This document shows positions 56,244-64,000 of a stretch of DNA of 64,000 nt, piece by piece. Location: NCBI GenBank assembly GCA_037043455.1, contig JAWPHD010001325.1, forward strand, positions 156,501-220,500, written 5' to 3'. Positions within the stretch are counted from its first letter, which is position 1. Every line of letters begins with the position of its first letter. Origin of the DNA: Cyrtodaria siliqua (Eukaryota; Mollusca; Bivalvia; Adapedonta; Hiatellidae). The position numbers and the translations under genes are program-made. The notes under the pieces are model-generated. The model had not been told where the DNA came from, made no database searches, and worked only from the letters and a program-made list of their open reading frames with translations.

Positions 56244-59021
56244 TTAGAATAAAGATTTACAATCAAAAGCGTATTTAAAACATCGCTTTAAAAACGCATA
56301 TTGGACGCTTCGACAGAGTGAAATACCTATATCCGCACCGAGAATTTTCAGAGTAAATCTGGTTTCGTCCATCAAACTTAACTCGTTAGTGAATACCGGG
56401 CCACAAATAAGTTTCAGGTCGTTAAGCAACGCGGCTCTCACATTTCTACTAGTCGTACATTTTGAAAGGACATGAGAGATTGTGTCTTGATGTACACCTG
56501 AACAGTTTATACATGTTTTATCTTCCAGAATGATTGATCTTGACCATAACAAGGCAACGAGATCTACGATATATAGAGGAGAATGGTTGCGCGACAACTC
56601 GTATATTATCGCGGGCCGTATTTCTGTATGTAAGATTTTGAAGTATGCGAAGTCTTTATCTGAGTTTAGTCTTTCGCGCCATAGATTCGTTTCTTTGGCG
56701 ATAACGGCTGTATGCACTTTCTCCTTCCATACCTGTTTACTCGGCAGAGAATTTACATCTCGTAAAAAATCATTAATGATGCCTTGCAAATCATATGTAT
56801 CTAGCAATTTGCATATATCGGGAATAAAACCTTGTTGGTTATCACTCGTATGTGTAAGATACATGAAATAACGTCTTAAAAATACCTTCTGACATATCGT
56901 TTCACTATTCAGTGTTAAAATCTTATGCAAAAATACAAGTTTTCTTTTATCTACCTCTGCGGATAGACGTATAAGACACAACATTGGTTCGCACATATCT
57001 GACCGAGTACGTGTATGAAATCCCTGAATCTTTTTCACAATAAAATGTTGTAACCTATTTAACATATCGACGTCTGATTTTGTCATATTATTCCATAATT
57101 CGCAGCCATAAAGTGCGGTTGGTATGATGATTTGCCTGTATAAATTTGCTGAAGTCAATTGGTTTAGGCCCAGAGGACGAACTCCAAGCCCTATCATAGC
57201 GAAAAACGAATTTCTGGCCTTTTGGCATCGCTCTGTTATTCTTTGTGCTAACTTATTATTTGAGTCTTGTCTTATTCCTAAATGAGTTATATTGGTTGCT
57301 TGTTCTATGGTCGCATTTCCAAATCTCATTTCTAGTGCATCGTCTGTCCTTTTAAGAGGGTATTTCATAACAAGTGATTTGTTTACGCTTATGGTAAACT
57401 TCCATTTCTGGGAATATATGTTAACAATGTCAAGCAAATGTTGCAGACCTACCGGGGTAAGTGCTATAAGACTTATATCATCTGCGAATGTTGGGGTCCC
57501 ACTTTTAACTGATAACACCCTAGCGCTAAATTTGGAAGTTTCCAACGTTTGCAGTAATTCGTCTACGTAAACGAGATAGAGAAATGTAGAGAGGACCCCT
57601 CCCTGACGTACTCCACGTTGGATGTCAAATGGATCTGACGTCATTCCGTGTATACGTACCACACATTTAAGGTTAGTATACGCTTCCTTTAAGATGCGCC
57701 ACAGCTTACCAGTAATTCCTAAGTCGCCAATTTTGGCTAGAAGCCCATCGTGCCACACCCAGTCATATGCCCCTTTTATATCGAGGAACGCTATGTAAAC
57801 CTTACTTTTCTGTTCGAGTTGGTAAAACATAGTCTCTTGGAGATTAAAAGACGTAGTTATACAGCTTAAACCTTTTTGAAATCCTTGCTGTTGCAGGCAT
57901 GGAAATCGAGTACATTTTGTCTTCAAGAAAGTATTGAACCTTTCTAGGAACAGTTTTTCGAACATTTTGTTAAAACATGATAAGAGCGCGACCGGTCTAT
58001 AACTACTTGGGTCAGACTTATTCTTGCCTTTCCCTTTATATATCGGGACGAGAATACTGGTTTTCCATGGTATTGGGATGCATTCATACAACAGAATTCT
58101 GTTGAATAATATAGCTGTCGATGTATTTAGATGCGTTCCTCCATATATTACATGTTCATTTAATACATTATCTATTCCAGAATTTTTTCTTTTCATTAGT
58201 TGCTTAGTAATATTCGAAATATTGGCCTCAGTTACTTGAGATTCAATAATGTATCCGAATTCTCCCATTTGTTTTGTACTGTGTTGACGGAGCTTAGAAT
58301 TAATATTTTGTGACAGCGGTCCTTCCTTGTTATCGACGAGCGTAAAAACATCTTTGAAGTATTGACCAAAACCGTTAGCTATATTTGCTTCGGTGTATGT
58401 ATTACCATTCTCAATAATTTCTGAGCATATCTCGACAGGTTTACCTTTTTTTCCCCTTAAGAGTCTCCAAAACAGTCTGTAATCTAATTCGGCAACGCGT
58501 TCAAGTTCTTCGTATGAATGATTTAGGTATTTATTGGACGCAATTCGTTGCAGTCGCCGAAAAGTGTTCTTAGCACTTTTATACGTTTTATACGATTCAT
58601 ACTGGGGTCCTCTGGGCCTTCCATCTTCGATCCATTGTCGCCTATATCGTCGTGATTCATTGTGAGCTGTCTTAACCTCATACGTCCAATACGGTTTTGC
58701 GTATTTATTAAATTTACTTTTAGGTAGTACAGAGGATGCCGAATGGATGGCGTTTACGATAACGTCGTTCACTTCATCTGGAGTACGCATTTCGTTTTCT
58801 AAATAGTCAATGTCTATATTATTAGCTATCTGGTATTGATACGATTGTATATGCTCAGCAGTACATTTGTTCCACGCTACAGAACGTTTAAGAGATATAT
58901 TATGTATACCAATTTCGTCTAAATCTATTTGTAAAAACAACGGTAGATGGTCCGATGTAAATATATGACGTTCTTCGATGATGGATGACTTTCGTATACG
59001 GTTTACCATTGATTTTTTCAA
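56244..59021 (-). CDS. LINE ORF2, main part: reverse transcriptase and zinc knuckle
   Basis: A 925-codon open frame. Residues 22-27 (TSDHLP) are the last APE endonuclease motif, with catalytic His25, so the frame begins inside the endonuclease domain and its first Met is unlikely to be the real start. RT follows: pre-finger segment KNSGIDNVLNEHV (about 280-291), YRPVALL (341-347), motif A FLDIKGAYD (412-420), motif B RQGGVLSTFLY (472-482), catalytic FADD (512-515), motif D W..TISVNKS (540-549), motif E LG (581-582). Near the C-terminus C837-x2-C840-x9-H850-x4-C855 forms the usual LINE zinc knuckle. No RNase H. Apart from one shift at the upstream A6 run the frame is unbroken. The protein would nick target DNA and reverse-transcribe the element's RNA in the nucleus. 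Confidence 0.9.
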   Translation of the reverse strand: MKKSMVNRIRKSSIIEERHIFTSDHLPLFLQIDLDEIGIHNISLKRSVAWNKCTAEHIQSYQYQIANNIDIDYLENEMRTPDEVNDVIVNAIHSASSVLPKSKFNKYAKPYWTYEVKTAHNESRRYRRQWIEDGRPRGPQYESYKTYKSAKNTFRRLQRIASNKYLNHSYEELERVAELDYRLFWRLLRGKKGKPVEICSEIIENGNTYTEANIANGFGQYFKDVFTLVDNKEGPLSQNINSKLRQHSTKQMGEFGYIIESQVTEANISNITKQLMKRKNSGIDNVLNEHVIYGGTHLNTSTAILFNRILLYECIPIPWKTSILVPIYKGKGKNKSDPSSYRPVALLSCFNKMFEKLFLERFNTFLKTKCTRFPCLQQQGFQKGLSCITTSFNLQETMFYQLEQKSKVYIAFLDIKGAYDWVWHDGLLAKIGDLGITGKLWRILKEAYTNLKCVVRIHGMTSDPFDIQRGVRQGGVLSTFLYLVYVDELLQTLETSKFSARVLSVKSGTPTFADDISLIALTPVGLQHLLDIVNIYSQKWKFTISVNKSLVMKYPLKRTDDALEMRFGNATIEQATNITHLGIRQDSNNKLAQRITERCQKARNSFFAMIGLGVRPLGLNQLTSANLYRQIIIPTALYGCELWNNMTKSDVDMLNRLQHFIVKKIQGFHTRTRSDMCEPMLCLIRLSAEVDKRKLVFLHKILTLNSETICQKVFLRRYFMYLTHTSDNQQGFIPDICKLLDTYDLQGIINDFLRDVNSLPSKQVWKEKVHTAVIAKETNLWRERLNSDKDFAYFKILHTEIRPAIIYELSRNHSPLYIVDLVALLWSRSIILEDKTCINCSGVHQDTISHVLSKCTTSRNVRAALLNDLKLICGPVFTNELSLMDETRFTLKILGADIGISLCRSVQYAFLKRCFKYAFDCKSLF

Positions 59022-59664
59022 TAAGTATATGATCTATCATCGCCTTAGTCGGCATGAAAGAGTACTTTGGGCCTGTTGTTATGTTCATCTCATTAACAGA
59101 GAGCAACCCATTTGCTGTTACAAAATTAGAAATAATCTTTGATTTCAATGTACAACCTGTGTCTGGTATGGTACCGCTACTGCCTAGTAATTGGCCATTG
59201 AAATCTCCTGCTATGATGACGTCACCTTGAGTTGAGTAAAACGACGACAGAGCTTGTAGATCACTAAAACAGTCTCTATAATGCTCTATGATGTTTTCTG
59301 ATGGCATATATACGCTAAACATGTAAGTTGTCATCGAATGTTGGGTCCTAACCTCTATCCCGAGAATTCTATCATTTTGTATATTTTGTAGCATAGACAC
59401 ATTATTTCTAAAACATTTTCTATACAGTATGGCTGTACCCGCTTTCCCACATCTTGCCTTGCTATATGGGTCATCAGATTGATTCACTGTGGAATAAGCC
59501 AAAAAGTCTGGGTGGATACTATTTAGAAATGAAATTGAGTGCACGAACAATTTATGTTCGCTTATGAAAGCTATGTCAATATTGTGGTTATGCAATAAGT
59601 TGGACAGCGGGTACGCCGACGACATAATGCCTCTAACATTCCAACAAAGTATATTTAAAACCAT
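58900..59664 (-). CDS. LINE ORF2, N-terminal part: APE-like endonuclease
   Basis: Starts MVLNILCWNVRG 65 nt after the ORF1 stop. Endonuclease motifs: Asn9 (CWNVRG), Glu36 (SEHK), Tyr119 (FSVYMPS), GDFNG with Asp154/Asn156, and TGPKYSF...IDHI with Asp211. After residue 217 the frame leaves family sequence: the A6 run (plus-strand T6 at 59013-59018) carries one base too many. The sequel, including the SDH motif, lies in the 56244-59021 frame. The two frames overlap by 122 nt only because of this shift. Total ORF2 length of 3421 nt is one base over a multiple of three, consistent with a single-base insertion or a sequencing error in the run. Confidence 0.9.
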   Translation of the reverse strand: MVLNILCWNVRGIMSSAYPLSNLLHNHNIDIAFISEHKLFVHSISFLNSIHPDFLAYSTVNQSDDPYSKARCGKAGTAILYRKCFRNNVSMLQNIQNDRILGIEVRTQHSMTTYMFSVYMPSENIIEHYRDCFSDLQALSSFYSTQGDVIIAGDFNGQLLGSSGTIPDTGCTLKSKIISNFVTANGLLSVNEMNITTGPKYSFMPTKAMIDHILIEKINGKPYTKVIHHRRTSYIYIGPSTVVFTNRFRRNWYT

Positions 59665-59729
59665 ATTAATAAGTTGAACAACGTATGCAGTTTACAATAA
59701 TTGTGCAAGCTAGAAGGCCTCCGCTAACA

Positions 59730-61544
59730 CTAATTGTCGATTTCTGACCACCCATCTCTGCCTCTGTCATTGTCCCACCCCATGTACCTGTCCGTGTCTC
59801 TCCGTTTGTATTGGTCGTCTCTGTAGTTGTCATAGTGATAATTTCTGTCATCTGTCTCGTAATTTATTTCTGTCCCATAACCGTTGTGGTCGTTTGTGTC
59901 AAAGTTCCGTGATCTACGTCTGTAGCGTTGTCTATTTGCCCGTCTGTTTTGAATGTCCTGTCTCCGTTCGCTAAGTTCTTTGTCCCACTCACTCTTATTC
60001 ATCCATCTTCTAACCTCAATATCATTAGGCCAAAACTCGCTAGCTTCAACTTTTTCAGAATCACATTCTGCTATGTTTATTCTCACAGAGGAGCCATATT
60101 TCCCGTGATACATTCTAATGTTTGTAACATGTACATTTCTTTCTTCGACATAGTCGTAAATGTCTTTCTCAACTACACCTGAATCAATGTTTCCGACATG
60201 GTACGTTATGATCTTCTTCCGCTTCACAGCAATAAATCCGTCCCGTACCGACTGATTTTCCATTTGTCTATCTACATGCTCGGGTTCGTCTATGTGCAAT
60301 GATTGAAAGGTTGATTCATTGTCTTGCTCGTTTCTGGTAGATTTCAGTCGGGATGGGGCGGAGTCATTACGTATGACTTCTGAAGATGTACGACTAGTAC
60401 ATGGTGTTTTAGTGTTAGTGGTTACATTTTCAGTAGTTGCACTTTTCCCCACTTTATGATCTACTACTGTTTTATTGGCAACTGTAACTGTATTTTGTGA
60501 GGGAGTAGTTTCGTGTCTTGCACCGTCGGTGTATAAGGGTTTTCGTGATGTAGCTGGCGTACTCGTTGTCATTATCACTGATTCCAACCTTGGATCACCG
60601 TATTGTGGGAAACCGGATACTTTTGGTTCAACAGTTTTGTGTGCACTTGCTTTTTTGGCTTTGTGTACCACGTCAGCATATGACATTGTATTAGGTATGC
60701 CATCTGTGCTGTGTAAGCGTAATCGTTCTGTGTCTTTTAAAATGTTTGCGTCCGTCATTAACTTTTTATTAACGGTGTCAACCGCCAACATAAGAGTTGA
60801 CACGTCGCCTTGTATCTGGTCTAGTTTGGATAACGCGGATGCTTCTGGTAGTTTTGACAGCGTGCTATTTATAACCCCATGGACTATGCGTAGGGCACCT
60901 GAAATTTGTTTCATTTCGGAGAATATTTCGCGAATAAGCTGTGAGTCTTTATTCTGCTTTAATGTTATATTTGCTAATTCCGATTGAATTCCCGTTAAGG
61001 TAGCCGACATATCCGGAACCACGAACTTGTCGCGTAACGTGTTTTCTTCAGTTACCACTACTGAGTCGTTAATGGTTGTATTCGTAGCATACGTAAATAC
61101 ATCGTAAATATCCTTGGTTCTGTCGCCGTCTAAGAACATCTGTAACACGTAACAGTCGATCGCGCATTTCTCAATCTTTGTGGCATTTGGTGAATTTCGT
61201 CGATTCACTAATTTAGTATCTGGGCACCCTGGTAATTCCCTAGCCCTATCTGCCAGCCTAACTCTGTAATCGTTGACCCGATCATAATACCCGCCGCACA
61301 TTATAAGCAGTTCGTGTATATATTGGTTCCTCGTTAACCCTTCTAATTGTAGGTCAATGTCCTGGTAAAACTGTTGTGGTCTAGGAGCTTGTGACGACAT
61401 GACATCATAGATATGGGACATATCGTTTGAATCATAGCTGCTAGCTGAATAATCGGCATTTTCTTCCTTTATTTGTCTTAACTGTTCATTTACTCGCCGT
61501 CTTTGTTCGCTACTTACGCCTTCAGTTTCGCTTTTTCCATCCAT
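59730..61544 (-). CDS. LINE ORF1: RNA-binding-type protein, 604 aa
   Basis: Open from MDGKSETEG to a stop 65 nt before ORF2. Regions: a charged N-terminus (1-40); a conserved-looking helical segment with ELLIMCGGYYDRV (78-90); a helical stretch likely to form a coiled coil (about 165-265, LTGIQSELANITLKQNKDSQ); a Ser/Thr-rich linker (290-420); an RRM-like fold (about 445-515) with ITYHVGNID, DIYDYVEERNV, SVRINIAECDSEKV and FWPNDIEVRRW; and an Arg/Asp/Tyr-rich tail (525-604, RRANRQRYRRRSR). Coiled coil plus RRM-like domain plus basic tail is the general plan of LINE ORF1 proteins that coat the RNA. No CCHC gag knuckles are visible. The assignment rests on this layout and the ORF2 downstream. 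Confidence 0.8.
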   Translation of the reverse strand: MDGKSETEGVSSEQRRRVNEQLRQIKEENADYSASSYDSNDMSHIYDVMSSQAPRPQQFYQDIDLQLEGLTRNQYIHELLIMCGGYYDRVNDYRVRLADRARELPGCPDTKLVNRRNSPNATKIEKCAIDCYVLQMFLDGDRTKDIYDVFTYATNTTINDSVVVTEENTLRDKFVVPDMSATLTGIQSELANITLKQNKDSQLIREIFSEMKQISGALRIVHGVINSTLSKLPEASALSKLDQIQGDVSTLMLAVDTVNKKLMTDANILKDTERLRLHSTDGIPNTMSYADVVHKAKKASAHKTVEPKVSGFPQYGDPRLESVIMTTSTPATSRKPLYTDGARHETTPSQNTVTVANKTVVDHKVGKSATTENVTTNTKTPCTSRTSSEVIRNDSAPSRLKSTRNEQDNESTFQSLHIDEPEHVDRQMENQSVRDGFIAVKRKKIITYHVGNIDSGVVEKDIYDYVEERNVHVTNIRMYHGKYGSSVRINIAECDSEKVEASEFWPNDIEVRRWMNKSEWDKELSERRQDIQNRRANRQRYRRRSRNFDTNDHNGYGTEINYETDDRNYHYDNYRDDQYKRRDTDRYMGWDNDRGRDGWSEIDN

Positions 61545-61560
61545 TTGTAATTCTCACGTT

Positions 61561-62284
61561 TCTGCGCTATATATTTGTGTGCAAAATCCTCGAGCGCTTA
61601 TAAATATATTTATTTATATAACTCGCAGGTACACTCCATCACGTACACAAAAGGAATATTTTGAATCAATTAGTGGCTTTATTTTGGCGTGTCCTATAAC
61701 TGATTTGTTTGACCGTGTACTGTTAGAAAGCCGATTTGTCTAGTGAGCTAATCTGATCATGCGTGACCAAATCTTTGCCGAGGGGTCTGTTAACGGTATC
61801 ACGTGACTGTTCGGTGTTCCCCCACCCACATGGAATCGCATGCACATAAATGTAGGGTTTTAAGGCAATATCCATTGGTGTCTATCAGGAGAGTCTTATA
61901 CCGCTAGCTATATATACCTGTCCGTGATACATTAAACTTATGGCTTGTTCTCCAGATTGTCGTTGAGAGATTTATTTTAATAATTTTACCGGAGCAATAT
62001 TGTTTATCATCTCCGCTTCCGTTGGGCCATTGCTAAAATACAGTAAATCAGCACTTTAAAAAAGTACTCAAATCAAAACATGGTCCTTAAATTTAATTTG
62101 AGGATTATATAGTAACACTGTCAGTGTTGTGATCACTTGTAAACTTTGTTTCACTAAGTCATAATACACATATATTGTTCTGCGGTGTGCATAACATCAT
62201 TTTAAACCTATCTATTTTTCAAGATTGTCTTTGAATTTGTAAGTGATAAGTGTCCAATATTAAGACCGCTCTTATACGTTTAAA
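61561..62284. other. LINE 5' side and flank, boundary unresolved
   Basis: Part of this may be the LINE 5' UTR with an internal promoter. I could not locate a target-site duplication or a sharp change. Otherwise no gene. Confidence 0.35.
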
Positions 62285-62540
62285 ATAAGTATACAAGTCG
62301 AACAGGAAATGCAGCTTTCACAGAACATAGTAAACCCCCAAAACACGCAAAAAGACAACAGGAATGGCATTGATAATACGGAATAACGGCATATGACGTC
62401 ATAAACACAAAAGGAGTTGACAATAGGGCTAAATATAAGTAAATCACATAAATGATCATTTATATATAAAATAAAACAGCCTAGAAAGCAAAACACTAAG
62501 TACTGAATGACTTAAGGGTACGACACATCAAGATCAAAGC
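62285..62540 (-). repeat. Dispersed repeat B, copy 8a (internally deleted)
   Basis: 'tacaagtcgaacaggaaatg', 'cagctttcacagaac', 'ggagttgacaatagggct', then a jump to 'aatataagtaaatcacata' and 'tactgaatgactt...ggtacgaca'. This skips the central 'aacggtcagt...gggacagtgtaaa' portion. Confidence 0.75.
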
Positions 62541-62654
62541 CAGAAATCAAACGCTACCGTACTATAGATATTTAGGTGTGTTGTTAATACGCTTATTAAA
62601 ACTGTTATTACCATGAAATAATCGTTATTATTTAAATTACAATAATAATAATGT

Positions 62655-62935
62655 GAAAGTCGAACAGGAAATGCAGCTTTCACAGAACACATCAAACCGA
62701 AAAACACGCAAAAAGTCAAATACGAATGGGAATGTTAAGACGAAATAAAGGCATATGACGTCACACAAACAAATAAGTGTTGACAATAGGGCAACTGCAT
62801 TGAAACGTTCAGTGGGAAAAAAAGGCCGCTGGGGGTTTAAACCAGGTTCTAGGGTGCACCAAACCTCACACTTACCCTACTGCCAATAAAACGGGACAGT
62901 GTAAATAAAGAAATCCTCGTCAGTATTGATGTATG
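62655..62935 (-). repeat. Dispersed repeat B, copy 8b
   Basis: A second start of the same end ('aagtcgaacaggaaatgcag'), continuing through 'aaacgttcagtgggaaaaaa', 'aggccgctgggggtttaaac' and 'cacacttaccctactgcc' to 'ataaagaaatcc'. Two B copies therefore stand in tandem in the same orientation. Confidence 0.8.
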
Positions 62936-63277
62936 AATTAGGTGTACATTGTGTATGTTCACGTGAACGTTGTAGAGGTTAAATAATATGAATTGTACTA
63001 CATATACAAACAAAAACATTGCAAATCCTACAAATGATTTTTGGAATATTAAAATGGTTATAGTCAGTGATGATTCCCTCTTTGATGGTCTTGTGGCTAA
63101 TCTCATGCTAATTCCAATACTCGTCCGACTTTTTCACAACCAAAATATTGTCATTGAAACCTTGTCTCGTGGTTGTTCATTGTGCGATACGTGCTTCGAC
63201 AAACTTGTGGTCCATCTGGTCTGCGTAAATGCGACTGAGATGAATAGAGATATGGTTATACATTGTCGCTTGCTTTT

Positions 63278-63605
63278 GAAGACAGGGTTACCGACTTGGA
63301 ACGGTCAGTAGGCAATAAGGCCTACTGGTTAGCTTGAATCGATTTTATATGCGCACAATCCTCACTATTATCCTGTCTTCAGCGCCCAAATAGACAAGAC
63401 AGTGTAAACAAAACTACATCCCATCAAAAGGAAATCTCTAACAATAAAGTCCACATCCAGAGAAACTAACTAAAGATATACATACAAAACAATAAACATC
63501 TCAGGATGTATCCAGAATCGTACTGAACAACCATAGTAGTTGCAGCTAAAGAGAAAACCAATCTAGGGTACGACCAGAAAACCCGAGGGACGAAAGCTCA
63601 TGCAC
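63278..63605 (+). repeat. Dispersed repeat C, copy 4 (starts exactly at the inverted module)
   Basis: Begins at gaagacagg (63278-63286). The 5' part seen in copies 2 and 3 is missing and the left flank 'cattgtcgcttgctttt' is unrelated. It ends 'gggacgaaagctcatgcaca'. The module's right end cctgtcttc is at 63372-63380. Confidence 0.8.
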
Positions 63606-64000
63606 ATTTAGTTGGATTGCTTACCTTATAATCGAGTGGTGTAAAACATATAAACAAAGTCATATACTCTTTAGGTGATAACTGATACCTTTGAAACTAT
63701 TCTTGAATACTGCTTATGACACATTAAATACAGCAAATTGGATCCTTCAGAGGCTATTAACACGGACAATTAACGGACGTAGCAGACTCGGTTTATTGAG
63801 TGTTTTTTTCGTAAGAGATAATATAATAATATACTGAAAGGAAAAACAAATGCATAATCAAACAATTGCCTATACTACACTATTATACATACCTAATTCC
63901 ACGTAATATTCCAGATAGATCTCAACATACTTTGTACAAAAAAGTGGCTACAACTAATTACAGAAAGGACTACTCTGTCATGTAGTAGACCTTTTAATCA
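63606..64000. other. No recognisable feature to window end
   Basis: AT-rich sequence without coding or repeat signatures that I can place. Confidence 0.4.

Larger units (their letters stand above)
55735..61560 (-). mobile_element. Near-intact APE-type non-LTR retrotransposon (LINE)
   Basis: The minus-strand element has, in order, ORF1 (61544-59730), a 65-nt gap, ORF2 (59664-56244, one frameshift), and a roughly 500-bp 3' region ending with an AATAAA signal (plus strand 55756-55761) and an (ATC)n tail (55735-55753). The two-ORF plan, APE endonuclease, RT without RNase H and a microsatellite tail identify an APE-clade LINE (Jockey/CR1/L2 group in the broad sense). The 5' end is not fixed: I found no target-site copy of the sequence beside the tail, so the true start may lie up to a few hundred bases beyond 61544. 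Confidence 0.85.

Noticed and set aside
60475..60987. 170-codon plus-strand frame
   Set aside because: Antisense shadow of LINE ORF1.

Overview
This window reads as non-coding, repeat-dense animal DNA. The sequence is AT-rich. It carries tRNA-headed SINEs, APE-type non-LTR retrotransposon ORFs, a Penelope-like (GIY-YIG) relic, minisatellites and diffuse 'tcatgaaaatcc'-type repeats of the kind common in molluscs. A lophotrochozoan, most likely a bivalve, is the best guess. That is inference from repeat style, not from a host gene. I found no host protein-coding gene that I can defend.

Layout. 1-4.1 kb: a copy of dispersed repeat A, a decayed ORF1-like reading frame on the minus strand split by a SINE with a perfect 15-bp target-site duplication, and a 5'/3'-fused LINE relic with a (TTCTG)n tail. 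4.8-12 kb: a 193-bp tandem duplication, microsatellite-tailed repeat F, and copies of dispersed repeats A, B and C. 13.9-19.2 kb: a tRNA-like relic, a 778-bp terminal-inverted-repeat element holding a LINE C-terminal scrap, a palindromic GAGATATCTC tract and a 653-bp TA-flanked element. 22.9-29.2 kb: an octamer-rich repeat, an AT-rich foldback element, and a 5-kb minisatellite of 43/44-bp monomers with higher-order units of about 1.3 kb. 29.6-33 kb: a diverged tandem unit of about 1.05 kb, two long copies and one partial. 34.8-36.4 kb: microsatellites, a Penelope-like RT-tail/GIY-YIG pseudogene and a hammerhead-like core motif downstream. 37.7-42 kb: repeat B, a reverse-transcriptase pseudogene interrupted by a SINE, a 58-bp-arm hairpin, and repeat A with a nested 281-bp inverted-repeat element (D). 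43.9-50.6 kb: 57-, 73- and 31-bp tandem arrays, further SINE, D and F copies, and a LINE C-terminal scrap. 51.2-54.8 kb: a foldback element, a second RT fragment and repeats B, C and SINE S2. 55.7-61.6 kb: the best-preserved element, a minus-strand APE-type LINE with ORF1 (604 aa) and ORF2 broken by one frameshift. 62.3-63.6 kb: more B and C.

The only genes with a joint function are the LINE ORFs: ORF1 (coiled coil, RRM-like domain, Arg-rich tail) would bind RNA, and ORF2 (endonuclease, RT, zinc knuckle) would carry out target-primed reverse transcription. ORF2 is split at an A6 run, so this copy looks recently inactivated or miscalled at a homopolymer. Everything else is decay, nesting and tandem amplification.
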